A stretch of DNA of 64,000 nt from positions 62,001-126,000 of the forward strand of contig JBBQZO010000011.1 in the NCBI GenBank assembly GCA_038207625.1. The letters run 5' to 3'. This stretch comes from JBBQZO01 sp038207625. Its GTDB lineage: Bacteria > Pseudomonadota > Gammaproteobacteria > Burkholderiales > Burkholderiaceae_D. How positions within the stretch are numbered: position 1 is the first letter of the stretch; every line of letters starts with the position of its first letter. A model generated the notes under the pieces. That model saw nothing but the letters and a program-made list of their open reading frames with translations. It was not told where the DNA came from and did no database searches. A program made the translations under genes and the position numbers. Positions 26,298-35,117 of the stretch are shown here, piece by piece.

Positions 26298-27229
26298 TTG
26301 CGCTTCCCGTCCTGGACGACGTAACCGTCGGCCAGGTAGGGCGCGAAGACAGCCGAATTGACATCGGCGTCGAGTTGCGCGTCGATCGCTTTCATGTTGG
26401 CGCCCCGTTTGGACAGGAACTCCAGTTCGATGCCCGCTTCGACCGGATTGCGCGCCGAAATGGCCGGTTGAAAGCTGCCGCCATGCGCCAGGCAGACGGT
26501 GCCCGTGTCTGGGCCGCCCATCTGGTTCCACACTTCGCAGTCGATGCCAAGGATGGTTTTATGTTGGCCGGTGCCGTGGGTCGCTTCGGGCGGCACCATG
26601 CGGCGCATCGCGGCGGCCATCGCGGCGGTCTTCGGGTCGGCCGCCAGCTTCTGCAGCGCCTGGTTCGTTTCCGTCTCGCTCGGCCTGTGGTGCATCGCCA
26701 CAGCGATCGCATCGGCATGTGCGCCGGCGTCGCAAGCGCCGCTGGCGGTCTTGTGTATCAGGTCGATATTGCAGGTGCCCTTGCTCGACACCAGCGCGGC
26801 TGTCGCGACGTCGCTTTCGATCAGGCTGCAATCGAGGGTGTTGAGCAGATGGGCGCTGCCGTGCGAGTACACGATGGCGCGATTGCGCGCGAAATAGCTG
26901 TCCCTGCGGGCGCTCAAGATAAAATCGGGCCAGCGCTGCGGCGGCTTGGTCGGCATTCCTTGGCGCGCACGCTCGGCAACGCATTGCTGCACGTCCTGAT
27001 GCAGCTTCGCTAGTGCGGTCGCGTTGTCCGCTTCGCTACCCATGAGACCTTGCAGGCGCACCCGATGGACTTTGACGGTCGGCCCCGATTGTTCAAGCAG
27101 CGTGTGCGGCATCGGCGCCGAGAAGATCTTGTCCTCGACGAGCGTGCTGGCATGGCCTTGCGCGGTCAGCGCGGCCAGTACGGCGGCGGCCAGTGCGCGT
27201 GCGGTGAGCGAGGTGAAAGCGGTGTTCAT
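26294..27229 (-). CDS. Exported protein of the tad locus, unknown function
   Basis: The 311-residue product has a signal peptide (ARALAAAVLAALTAQGHA) and five Cys in the mature part, including NTLDCSL, GTCNIDL, GACDAG, GIDCEVW and TVCLAH, which may form disulfides. No family is recognised. It is coupled at both ends: ATGA overlap with the upstream TadG-like gene and GTGA with the downstream TadE-like gene. It is therefore almost certainly made together with the pilus components. Confidence 0.75.
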   Translation of the reverse strand: MNTAFTSLTARALAAAVLAALTAQGHASTLVEDKIFSAPMPHTLLEQSGPTVKVHRVRLQGLMGSEADNATALAKLHQDVQQCVAERARQGMPTKPPQRWPDFILSARRDSYFARNRAIVYSHGSAHLLNTLDCSLIESDVATAALVSSKGTCNIDLIHKTASGACDAGAHADAIAVAMHHRPSETETNQALQKLAADPKTAAMAAAMRRMVPPEATHGTGQHKTILGIDCEVWNQMGGPDTGTVCLAHGGSFQPAISARNPVEAGIELEFLSKRGANMKAIDAQLDADVNSAVFAPYLADGYVVQDGKRK

Positions 27230-28587
27230 GGTGATGCTCCAACTTGTAAGGCGGCGGCGGCAGCAAGCACCGCTGGCGTGTTTGTGATCAGGCGTACTTG
27301 CCAGAAGGGGTTGAACAGGCTGGCCAGCTCCTGCACGCCGTGATCGCGCGCCTCGAAGCGCTCGAAATACACTTCGGAGGTGGCCACGGCGGCCATCACG
27401 TCGCCCGCTGGCTTGCCTTGGTAGAGATTGAACTGGCCTGCCGGCTTGATGTCGGAGCGACCCGCCGAGGTGCGCGTTTCGGTGTTCGCGCGCGTCAGGC
27501 GTATCGCAAACTGCAGGCGCGGGTCGCGCTTGGCCGGGTCCGGGTTCTCGGGCGTGTAGCCCAGCGCGCTGTCGGAGATCTCGTAAAAATTGGGAACCCC
27601 GCTGTAATGCCAGCTGCTGCCCGACGTCGAGGCGGACTGGCTGCCGCTGCCCAAGGGATAGCTGGTAATGGTCTCGCAGTGCAAACCCGTTAACTTCAAT
27701 TTCAACTTTTCGATGCGCAAATTGGCCTCATCGTCGGCCTTCCATTCGTCGAAGCCGTTCAGTGTCGTCGAGCCGGTTCGCACGGCGTCGCCGCGCGGGG
27801 TAAACGAGCACGGCAAAGGCGTGTGCGACGACCAGGACCGGTCCCTGACGAACTCGTCCTTCTGAGCCGCCGCCAGTTCGGTATCGCGAAAGCGGGTGCG
27901 ATCGTCGCCGGTGCGTGGCGTGATAAACGGTTTGCCGTCAAACAGCGTGTAGTTGTCGGTCAGTGGAATCGGATCGACCTTGACGGCGCCGTCGCCGGTG
28001 TAATTGGCGTCCGCGACCTCCTTCGTCAATCTGGTGCGGGCCGGCAGAAAGCTCAGGTACATCGCAGTCTGGGCCAGTTGCATCTCCACTTTGGCCACTT
28101 CGCCGGCCGCGACGACGAGCGGACCGACGGCGCTGAATCCCTGATTGGCGGCCTCGACCACCAGCGCGCCGACCTCCCAGCTCAGGGCGTAACACAAGGG
28201 CGCATATTCGACCAAGCCGAGTAACACGGGAACCGAATAGATGGTGTAGCAATCGAGCGGCGGCACGTCGTCGGCGTGACTTTGCGAGTACTGCAACCAG
28301 GATGAAATGCTGACCATCTGGGCGATCATGGTCTCGTTGGCCATCATCGCGCGATTGGTGTAGGCGTCGAAATTGAGGGCGCGCGCGTGCATCACGCCGG
28401 CGCTGTAGGCGACCGCGTCGGCGGTGTTGACCAGCTTGGTTTTTTCGGCCGACAGCTGGCCGGTGTTGAACACGAAAAAAAGCGCTGCCATCCCGCCGAT
28501 CAAGACAAAGATGCCATAGATCAGCGCCTGGCCGGTTTGGCGGCCAAGGCGGAGCAATGCGGCGGGAGGCGATGTGGTTCTGGGCAT
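27226..28587 (-). CDS. TadG-like pilus assembly protein
   Basis: The 453-residue product opens with RQTGQALIYGIFVLIGGMAALFFVFNTGQL. This is the Tad-type (TadG N-terminal) membrane segment, followed by KTKLVNTADAVAYSAGVMHARALNFDAYTNRAMMANE, a pattern common in TadG-like proteins. No von Willebrand A domain with MIDAS motif is visible. ATG at 28587 was chosen; an in-frame GTG at 28674 would add 29 residues of doubtful sequence, and neither has a strong ribosome site. It is the second gene of the operon after the pilin. Confidence 0.82.
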   Translation of the reverse strand: MPRTTSPPAALLRLGRQTGQALIYGIFVLIGGMAALFFVFNTGQLSAEKTKLVNTADAVAYSAGVMHARALNFDAYTNRAMMANETMIAQMVSISSWLQYSQSHADDVPPLDCYTIYSVPVLLGLVEYAPLCYALSWEVGALVVEAANQGFSAVGPLVVAAGEVAKVEMQLAQTAMYLSFLPARTRLTKEVADANYTGDGAVKVDPIPLTDNYTLFDGKPFITPRTGDDRTRFRDTELAAAQKDEFVRDRSWSSHTPLPCSFTPRGDAVRTGSTTLNGFDEWKADDEANLRIEKLKLKLTGLHCETITSYPLGSGSQSASTSGSSWHYSGVPNFYEISDSALGYTPENPDPAKRDPRLQFAIRLTRANTETRTSAGRSDIKPAGQFNLYQGKPAGDVMAAVATSEVYFERFEARDHGVQELASLFNPFWQVRLITNTPAVLAAAAALQVGASP

Positions 28588-28693
28588 GTGAAGGCGGAGG
28601 ACTTGTTTGGTGCGGCCACCATCAGCCGTACGGGTTGGAAAAGAAACTGCGCTTGGTATGGCAGTCCCTTTCACGCTTGGCGCACTGGACTAC

Positions 28694-28981
28694 TTACTGC
28701 TGCGCGCCTTTGGTGTTGTTGTCGGTGTAGGTGGTCAAGGTGCGGTTGTCGACGCCGGCGGCGGCGGCCCTGGTGGCGGCGGCCTGTGCGGCGGTCACTT
28801 GCGCGGCGCCGCTGGTGCCGGAAATCTCGGCGGCGATACCGGCCATCTGGTTACGGATCGTCGCGCCGAACAGCTGGGTCACGGCGATGGCGGCGACCGC
28901 GATCAGCGCCACGATGATGATGTACTCGGTCATGCCCTGGCCGAGCTGACGGGTTTTTTTCACTAACGATGAGATACGCAT
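28694..28981 (-). CDS. flp: Flp family type IVb pilin
   Basis: The 95-residue prepilin has the Flp signature: a short basic leader (SSLVKKTRQLG), cleavage after Gly and the mature start QGMTEYIIIVALIAVAAIAVT with the invariant Glu at +5. The tail is Ala/Thr-rich and somewhat longer than in classical Flp (about 50-70 residues). ATG at 28981 has an AGGAG ribosome site. As first gene of the tad operon it encodes the major pilus subunit. No prepilin peptidase gene is visible in the locus, so processing must depend on one encoded elsewhere. Confidence 0.95.
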   Translation of the reverse strand: MRISSLVKKTRQLGQGMTEYIIIVALIAVAAIAVTQLFGATIRNQMAGIAAEISGTSGAAQVTAAQAAATRAAAAGVDNRTLTTYTDNNTKGAQQ

Positions 28982-29702
28982 GAGAGAACTCCTAAATGTG
29001 GGTTTGCAATGACGGCTTGCTGCGCCGTAAAAATCAATGCAGCGACAAATTAAAAACACACTTCAACCACAAGCAGGAAATAGGGCACACAAGCTGTCGT
29101 GGACTTGGCGACATGGGGCGATCTTCAGATTCCCCGCGACGAAATGCAGCAAGGAAACTCACCAAATGTCACTTATGAAATATGTATATAAGAATATCGT
29201 TACAAGGTGGCCACCTTCGCACACTTGGCGGACTCGACCGGCGGATTTACTGTCGCGTGCGCTTGCGCACGCGATTGACAGCGCGCTGCAATTCGGTTAG
29301 CAGCTATGCACGGCGGCATGCGCGGCGGCATGGTTGTTTTCCCGGCGCACAACGGCGCGGCGCGCCGATATATCACCGGTAAGTGCGCGCCGGCCGAACC
29401 GTGTCCACATGAGGGTGGAGCGGGACTTGCGGAGCGCAACGCGACCAGACGGGAATGGAGGAGGTTGAAACGAAGCGTCCAGACCGGCTACGAGCAGGCC
29501 TGGAGCGAAAGACGGGAATACGAACGCGCGCGCCAGCGGACGCAGGCGCGCGCGGCTCGATCAACTAGTGCGCGGCTCAATCAACTAGTTCGCGGCGCGT
29601 TCAACTAGTGCGCGCCTCAATTAACTAGTGCGCGGCTCGATCAACTGGCGCGCGGCGCGACCAGTGCCGAGGCTGGCCGCGCCGACGGCAAGCGGGCCAG
29701 GC
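28982..29702. other. Long intergenic region upstream of the tad operon
   Basis: This 721-base stretch separates flp from the His-rich lipoprotein gene, both on the minus strand. Bases 29040-29250 are AT-rich and probably hold the tad promoter, although no clear -35/-10 pair was found. Bases 29300-29550 are GC-rich without a credible gene. Bases 29551-29650 hold a 20-bp tandem repeat (separate entry). Confidence 0.6.
29551..29650. repeat. Five 20-bp tandem repeats containing ACTAGT
   Basis: Units start at 29551, 29571, 29591, 29611 and 29631 with consensus CGCGGCTCGATCAACTAGTG; a broken sixth unit follows. Four of five carry ACTAGT, and CTAG is otherwise a scarce tetranucleotide in such genomes. 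There are no spacers, so it is not a CRISPR. It could bind a protein or simply have grown by slippage. Confidence 0.85.
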
Positions 29703-30386
29703 TTACAAGCCGGCCGGCCATTCGTAGGTGGGGATCTCTTTCGGATCGGTGCCGAGCACGATCGTGAACGAGCGGTGATTGCTCAGTTCCAGATCGGCGC
29801 TGGCATCGCCCGTGTACTTGAGCAGCGTGGCGCCGTCGTTGACATACACCGACACCGGCAAGCCGGTGATGCCGGCCACGTTGATCGACGACAGTGGCTG
29901 TCCCCACACGGTGAACAGCTGTCCCAGCGTGAGCCGGTGATACGCCGCCGTTTCGACGTGCACGATGCCTGACGCGTCATGCGTGTGCAGCTCGTAGGCG
30001 CAGCCTTGCAAGCCGATTTGCGAGGGCAGCGCCAGCAGTTCTCCGTTCTTGATGATCGCCACATGGGCATGCACGTGATAGTCCTCGGTGACCAGGCAAG
30101 TGACGCCGCCAACCGTGGCGCCGTGACCACCGGCTGCGCTATCGCCCGTTGCCCACGCGCTGCTGCCAAGCTGCGCCGCACTCAGCTTGGTTGGCACGCT
30201 CGCCAGTGCCAGCGTCGCCGCCGTGGGCGCGGGAACGGACACCACGGGCGGCGTGGGAGTCGGAGACGGTGACGAGCCCGACGTGCCGCCACCGCCACAC
30301 GCGGACAATGCCAGCAGCACACATGCGCTGGCACTGCGTGGGAATCGAATGCCGCCTTGCGGCTGTTTGAAGAATAAACGAATCAT
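29703..30386 (-). CDS. Lipoprotein with His-rich core, unknown function
   Basis: The 227-residue product has a lipoprotein signal ending LLALSAC with a GGGG tether and a Ser/Pro/Thr-rich linker. The mature domain contains CLVTEDYHVHAHVAIIKNGEL and CAYELHTHDASGIVHVE. Two Cys and a cluster of at least six His could form a metal site like those of copper-binding cupredoxin or CopC-type folds. This pattern occurs in an uncharacterised bacterial family. ATG at 30386 has a GAGG ribosome site. It lies 154 bases downstream of the CsgG operon terminator on the other side, so it is likely its own transcript. Confidence 0.75.
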   Translation of the reverse strand: MIRLFFKQPQGGIRFPRSASACVLLALSACGGGGTSGSSPSPTPTPPVVSVPAPTAATLALASVPTKLSAAQLGSSAWATGDSAAGGHGATVGGVTCLVTEDYHVHAHVAIIKNGELLALPSQIGLQGCAYELHTHDASGIVHVETAAYHRLTLGQLFTVWGQPLSSINVAGITGLPVSVYVNDGATLLKYTGDASADLELSNHRSFTIVLGTDPKEIPTYEWPAGL

Positions 30387-30462
30387 GATGACCTCAATAT
30401 TAATTACTTGGGGAAGGCTTGAACGCTGCCGCCGGGCGCGCCGCGCTGACGCGATTCCGACG

Positions 30463-30498
30463 GAAAAAGAACCCGGCAGACTGCCCTGCCGGGTTCTT
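30463..30498 (-). terminator. Intrinsic terminator of the CsgG-like operon
   Basis: On the minus strand, a perfect 12-base stem AAGAACCCGGCA/TGCCGGGTTCTT (arms 30487-30498 and 30467-30478) with an 8-base loop runs into a T tract. It lies about 45 bases past the stop at 30541. Confidence 0.88.
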
Positions 30499-30540
30499 GC
30501 TCAGTGGCTGACGTGCGCCGACAAGGGCGCCGCGCGATAT

Positions 30541-32016
30541 TTACCAGTCGGCTTTTTTGTCGGACGCGTCGGCCGGTTTGCCATCGGCCACCACGGCTTT
30601 GCGCGCGCCGGCGCCGCCCTTGGCGGGCGCCTTGGCCGGCGCTGCGGCGGCGACGGCCGCGTCGTCATGCGCGCCGGCCGGCTTGCCTTGCACCGCTTCG
30701 CGCACTTGCAAGGCGCCCGGCTTGACGCCGTCCAGTTTGGCGCTGATGTTTTCCAGCACGCCGTACGACAAGGTCGGCGTGACGCGGTTGATCACCACTT
30801 CGCAGCAGGCCGAGTCCATATTGCCCAGCGACTGGCCGGTTTGCGGGTCCTTGATTTCCTTGCCCAGCAAATAGACCTTGTAGCGTCCATTTTCAACCAC
30901 CGCGCTGCCGCCCTGGCTGAGCACGACGTTGTTGCCGTCGCGCTCGACGACGCTGATCGGGAAAGTCTGCAGCAAAATCGCTTCGGCGGTGCGCTTGATC
31001 ATGTCGCCCTGCATACCCTTCAACAAGGCCATGCCGTCGACGCCGGTGCCCAGCGTGGTCGGCGCGATCGCCGGCGCCACGCCTTGCAGCGTGGACGACT
31101 GCAGGATCTGGCGCGTGGTCAGGTTGATCATGCGTTGCGACAGCGACCAGCCGCCGGAATAGCTGACCAGGTCACGGTCCGAGGTTTGCAGCTTGCGCAC
31201 ATGCTTGTCGTAGGCGAGATCGTTGACGACACCGACCCACACCAGGTCCGCGCTCAGGGCCTGGCCCATTTTGGCGAAATCGGCGGTGGCCGTCTGGCCC
31301 GAACCGATCATGTCCAGCTCGCCCTGGATCTCGCCTTCAAACTGGCGGTCGAGCACGGTGAAGCGGCCCGTCTGCGACAAGGTGTCGACGATCTGCTGGC
31401 GCAACATGGCCAGCACTTCTGCGGCCGGCACATTGCGTCCGCCGATGTTGAAACTGGTTTTCGACGAGCGCAAGGGCGCCACGACGATCTTGATCTTGCC
31501 GCTGTCGGCCGGGGCCTTGAACTTGGCGATTTTCGCTTCGATGTCGGCGCTAAACAGCCCGCCTTTGGCAGCCGGTGGCGTCATCTTCACCACTTTGAAT
31601 GACGTCACGGCGCCCTTCGACTGCGTCACGACCTGCTCGGCGAAATGGCTGCCTTGCATGGTGGCGTTGAGCTTGGCGCTGTCGCTGCCGTCGGCCGACT
31701 CGAGGTCCAGCGTGGCGGTCGCCTGCGAATACGTGTGCAGCGTGCCCGAGTCCACCTGCACCGTCGCGCCATTGACTTGCATGATGGCCGTCTTGAGTGC
31801 GTCGTTGAGCGCGGCGCCGGGCGTGATGCCGCTACCGCTGGCAGTGGCGGTGACCTGTTCAAGCTTGCCCACATCCGGCGTCTGGGTCAGGTTCGGACCG
31901 GCTGGCGCGGCTGCGACGGGCGCGCCAGCCGGTGCGGCGACCGGTTCGGTCTTGTTGCAGGCGACCAGGGACACGATGAGCGAGCTCAGCACGACGATTT
32001 TCTTAATCATATACAT
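30541..32016 (-). CDS. CsgG-like lipoprotein with FlgT/LPP20-like N-terminal part
   Basis: The 491-residue product has a lipoprotein signal (VVLSSLIVSLVAC). Residues about 45-145 (AALNDALKTAIMQVNGATV...SFKVVKM) resemble LPP20 or FlgT N-terminal domains. The centre matches the CsgG family: KIKIVVAPLRSSKTSF, LRQQIVDTLSQTGRFTVLDR, LSADLVWVGVVNDLAY. The C-terminus is an Ala/Lys/Pro-rich tail. CsgG forms an outer-membrane pore for curli subunits, but several CsgG relatives are only periplasmic sensors or scaffolds. No CsgA/B/E/F genes are visible. It is last in a set of four exported proteins. ATG at 32010 is an alternative start. Confidence 0.85.
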   Translation of the reverse strand: MYMIKKIVVLSSLIVSLVACNKTEPVAAPAGAPVAAAPAGPNLTQTPDVGKLEQVTATASGSGITPGAALNDALKTAIMQVNGATVQVDSGTLHTYSQATATLDLESADGSDSAKLNATMQGSHFAEQVVTQSKGAVTSFKVVKMTPPAAKGGLFSADIEAKIAKFKAPADSGKIKIVVAPLRSSKTSFNIGGRNVPAAEVLAMLRQQIVDTLSQTGRFTVLDRQFEGEIQGELDMIGSGQTATADFAKMGQALSADLVWVGVVNDLAYDKHVRKLQTSDRDLVSYSGGWSLSQRMINLTTRQILQSSTLQGVAPAIAPTTLGTGVDGMALLKGMQGDMIKRTAEAILLQTFPISVVERDGNNVVLSQGGSAVVENGRYKVYLLGKEIKDPQTGQSLGNMDSACCEVVINRVTPTLSYGVLENISAKLDGVKPGALQVREAVQGKPAGAHDDAAVAAAAPAKAPAKGGAGARKAVVADGKPADASDKKADW

Positions 32017-32026
32017 CCATTCTCAG

Positions 32027-32071
32027 AAAAAAAAAGCGGAGCGCCCGGGCCATGAGTCCCTGACACTCCGC
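32027..32071 (-). terminator. Likely internal terminator or attenuator in the CsgG-like operon
   Basis: On the minus strand, GCGGAG (32066-32071) can pair with CTCCGC (32036-32041), followed directly by nine T. The stem is short and the 24-base loop long, so termination may be partial. It sits between the 32087 gene and the CsgG-like gene. Confidence 0.5.
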
Positions 32072-32086
32072 AAAAAACGTGCGCGA

Positions 32087-32713
32087 TTAAAGCATCGACG
32101 TAGCGTCGTTGGCTTCCTTCGGTACCGGAATGCCATTCGCTTTGGAGAAGTCCATCGCCATCTTCAGCGTGTGCGCCAGGTTCTGTACCGAGTCAGGCAG
32201 GTTCTTGACGACATACAGGGCCGACATGGCGCCGCCGCCCAGCGAGGTGATGCTCGGCTTGAAGCCGGCCACGTCCTTGGACATGCTCACGTACTGAATC
32301 ACGCCCTTGGCCAGCTCGCTCATGCCGTCGCCAAATTGCTTCTTGCTGGCCGCATCCATGACCACTTTCTTGCCCTGGATTTTTTCTTCCAGCGCCTTGC
32401 TGCTGTCGGTCTGAACCTTGCTGGCGTCCTCGAGCGAATTTTTGGTCGCGCCTTCGGTCAGGTTTTTGGCCTGCACGGATGCCTTCTCGGCCTCGTCCTT
32501 CAAGCCAACCGCGGCGAGCATGTTGGCGTCGGCCAGCATCACGCTGTGCGCGCCGCCGATGTACTTCGACACGATCTGGTCAGCCGTGACGCTGCCGCCG
32601 CTGCCGGTATTGCCCAGCAGCGACTTGGCGAAGCCGCCCAACTGGGCCGAAGCCGCACCGGAACCGAGCAGCAACGCCGCGCCGACCATGACCGTCAAAG
32701 TTTTGTTTTTCAT
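32087..32713 (-). CDS. Exported protein of the CsgG-like operon, unknown
   Basis: The 208-residue product has a clean signal peptide (LTVMVGAALLLGSGAASA) and a mature chain that looks mostly helical, Ala/Lys/Ser-rich, without Cys. No family is recognised. It lies between the 371-residue exported protein and the CsgG-like lipoprotein, with 73 bases on either side and a terminator-like hairpin after it. It could be the exported or polymerising subunit of a CsgG-type system, but it lacks the Gln/Asn-rich repeats of curlin, so this is speculative. Confidence 0.75.
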   Translation of the reverse strand: MKNKTLTVMVGAALLLGSGAASAQLGGFAKSLLGNTGSGGSVTADQIVSKYIGGAHSVMLADANMLAAVGLKDEAEKASVQAKNLTEGATKNSLEDASKVQTDSSKALEEKIQGKKVVMDAASKKQFGDGMSELAKGVIQYVSMSKDVAGFKPSITSLGGGAMSALYVVKNLPDSVQNLAHTLKMAMDFSKANGIPVPKEANDATSML

Positions 32714-32786
32714 TGCGTGTTTCCTAAAAATGTAAGAGTGAAACGAGCTTGCGCGCCGACCAGGCCGGCGCGGCGCGCAAACAAAA

Positions 32787-33902
32787 TTAGTGAATTCCGC
32801 CCACGTTCAGGCGGCTGACGATTTCCTTGGCTGCGGCCATCGACGCATCTTTCAGCGCCTTGGTGGTAGCGGTGGCGTTGTCGGGCGCGATCGCGAAATA
32901 CTGCACCGGCGGCACCGACGCCACTTCACGCGGCAGCGCGCCGGTCAGGTCCATCACGCGTCCGCTGACGGACACGGCGATGCGTTGCAGGCCGGTGTCC
33001 GGATCCTGGCTGGGCGTGCCCACGTCGAACGTGGCCAGCACCAGCAACGGCACATTGGCCTTGCGCAGCGACAGCACGACGCCGCGGATGGTGGCCGGGG
33101 CCAGATCGTTGCCCTTCGAATAGTCGGTGTTGACCGCTTTCAGGTCCGCATCGGTGAGCACGAATTCCGGATCGGCGACGCTGAAACCGGACTGCGAAAA
33201 CACGCTGGTGACCGAGGTCTTGTGGCTGGCCATCGGCAGGATGCGAAACGACAGCTCGTCCGATTTGCGCGTGGTGCTGCCGCCCGTTTCGACGTTGATC
33301 GAACGGCTGGCGCTCAGTTTCGCCGAACTCGTTTTGGACGCATTGGTGGCCACCGAATTGGCACGCACCGATTCGCCCTCTTTGCCCTTGGTGCTGCCGC
33401 TGGCCTTGACGTCGCGCTCGATGGTCACTTCCTCGCGCTTGACGACACGGTCGTCGAACGCTTTCACGCCCGCCACTTCGCGTCCGACGAACACATACAC
33501 CATCTGCGATTTTTCGCCCGTGCTGGTCTTGCCGGCGCTGCTGGCGTTGCGCAAGGTATTGCGCAGCTTGGCCACATTCAGTTCGGTGCGTACGGCCACC
33601 GAATACTTGTGCACGCCCGGTTGGTCCTGCTCGTTGAGCACGGTGGTGCTCATGATGAACTTGTCGAGGTTTTCCTCGATCTTCGGCTGGATCGCTTCGA
33701 AGTTTTCCGATTCGGCCTGGCCGTTTTCGGCGAAGTAGCGCTCGATCGACGCCACTTGCGCGGCGCGATAGGCTTTTTCCTTGTCGAGCGAGCTCAACTG
33801 GTCACGGTAGGACACGGTGCCCACGCCCTTGGTGTTGACCACCTGGGCCACGCAGTGCAGTGAAATCAGCATGGCGCCGATTGCGAGAAGAAGTCGTTTC
33901 AT
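32787..33902 (-). CDS. Exported protein of the CsgG-like operon, LPP20/FlgT-like N-terminus
   Basis: The 371-residue product has a signal peptide (LLLAIGAMLISLHCVA). Its N-terminal half (VNTKGVGTVSYRDQLSSLDKEKAYRAAQVASIERYF...KYSVAVRTELNVAKL) has the layout of LPP20/FlgT N-terminal domains. The middle is Ser/Thr/Lys-rich, and the C-terminal half is an alpha/beta domain (IRGVVLSLRKANVPLLVLATFDVG) resembling CsgG-like nucleotide-fold segments. The ATG follows the upstream TAA directly with no gap. Its shape suggests it partners the CsgG-like lipoprotein in the periplasm. Confidence 0.75.
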   Translation of the reverse strand: MKRLLLAIGAMLISLHCVAQVVNTKGVGTVSYRDQLSSLDKEKAYRAAQVASIERYFAENGQAESENFEAIQPKIEENLDKFIMSTTVLNEQDQPGVHKYSVAVRTELNVAKLRNTLRNASSAGKTSTGEKSQMVYVFVGREVAGVKAFDDRVVKREEVTIERDVKASGSTKGKEGESVRANSVATNASKTSSAKLSASRSINVETGGSTTRKSDELSFRILPMASHKTSVTSVFSQSGFSVADPEFVLTDADLKAVNTDYSKGNDLAPATIRGVVLSLRKANVPLLVLATFDVGTPSQDPDTGLQRIAVSVSGRVMDLTGALPREVASVPPVQYFAIAPDNATATTKALKDASMAAAKEIVSRLNVGGIH

Positions 33903-35117
33903 TTATTTACATGCCTTTATGATGTCGCGGGTTGCTTCAAATTGCTTGCTGATGTCCTTGGCCGCCGAGGCGGTGCTGATCCATTTGGTATCGCCGGTCG
34001 CGAGCGCGTCGGCAAACTTGAGGTACATGCCGCGGATGGCCGACTCGTAAGCGGGGAAATCGTCGACGCTGACCTGGCCGGCCGGCACCACTTTCACTTC
34101 GCCATTCTTGAAGTCGGAATGGACGAAATCGGTATTCAGACTGGGCTCGAAAAAGCGGATGTTTCCGTAGGCGCCATACACGTAGGAGGCGCCCACATTG
34201 TTCTCGCCGCTCTTGATCTTGGCGAATTTATTGAGGCCAATTTCAAACAGGTAATCGCCCTCGCCGATCTTCAGGTCGAGCGCGTCGCCGTTGTCGAGCC
34301 GAAAACTCATCGCATTGAGCGCGTGGCCCAGCGCGGTCGGCAGCAGCGGCACGCCCAACTTGGCCGACAGAATGGAGCCGAACGCGTCCGACAGCATCTG
34401 CCCGACCAGTTCGGGATTGCCGCGCATGGCCGCCGGCATCAGCGCCATCGCCTCGGGGGTGACCTGGGCGCGCTTGACCTGGATGGTCTTGGTGCCCGGC
34501 GCCGGCAGGCTGGCCGCCGACATGCGCTTGGCGAACTGGGTGAACAGGCCGCCGTTATCGTCACGCAGCAACAGGTTTTTGACGTAGCCGTCGAGCATCG
34601 CCTCGTCCGGCTCCTGCTCGGACGCGTCAAACACCACCACGCTGATCGGGTAGCTGCGCACCACCGTCTTGGCCTTGTAATCAAAAATCAGCGCGTCGCC
34701 GCGCAGGCTGACAAAGGTTTTGTAGTAGCTGCCGAAGTGTTCGGTCGAGACCGTCTCGCCGGTCATCAGCAGCACCGCCATCAAGGTCTGGTCCGAGCTT
34801 TTGGTCGACATCAGTGTCTCGCGCGGGGCAAATTGCAGCGTCGGGTTGCCGGCCGCGTAGGCCCGCTCGATGACCACGCGCGACAGGCGCGCACTGGCGT
34901 CGCCGCCCGCTTTCAACGCCGCGTCGATCTTGAAGGTGTGGGGAAAGCGCGCCGCCGCCGTCGAAAAATTGCCCGCATACGAAAATCCGGCAAAAGCGAC
35001 CGTCTGGGCCATGGCCGGCGCCTGGATCAGGCAGGACGCCAGCACGGCGAGCGTTACGGTGAGTCTGGATGCAAATCGGGTGAAACCACTGTGTGCACAA
35101 GCTTGATTCAATGCCAT
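33903..35117 (-). CDS. Exported protein heading the CsgG-like operon, unknown
   Basis: The 404-residue product has a signal peptide (LTVTLAVLASCLIQAPAMAQ) and no recognised domain. It contains FPHTFKIDAAL, a stretch predicted alpha/beta (DQTLMAVLLMTGETVSTEHFGSYYKTFVSLRGDALIFDY), and few Cys. ATG at 35117 was chosen for its AAGGG ribosome site and signal peptide. It is the first gene of the operon and ends immediately before the next start. The AT-rich region 35220-35340 upstream is the likely promoter area. Confidence 0.75.
   Translation of the reverse strand: MALNQACAHSGFTRFASRLTVTLAVLASCLIQAPAMAQTVAFAGFSYAGNFSTAAARFPHTFKIDAALKAGGDASARLSRVVIERAYAAGNPTLQFAPRETLMSTKSSDQTLMAVLLMTGETVSTEHFGSYYKTFVSLRGDALIFDYKAKTVVRSYPISVVVFDASEQEPDEAMLDGYVKNLLLRDDNGGLFTQFAKRMSAASLPAPGTKTIQVKRAQVTPEAMALMPAAMRGNPELVGQMLSDAFGSILSAKLGVPLLPTALGHALNAMSFRLDNGDALDLKIGEGDYLFEIGLNKFAKIKSGENNVGASYVYGAYGNIRFFEPSLNTDFVHSDFKNGEVKVVPAGQVSVDDFPAYESAIRGMYLKFADALATGDTKWISTASAAKDISKQFEATRDIIKACK

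Noticed and set aside
29306..29608. A 100-codon plus-strand frame upstream of the tad operon
   Set aside because: It is Arg-rich, has no ribosome site and ends inside the tandem repeat.
29551..29650. Possible CRISPR array
   Set aside because: Repeats are 20 bases long and directly adjacent without spacers, and no cas genes are near.
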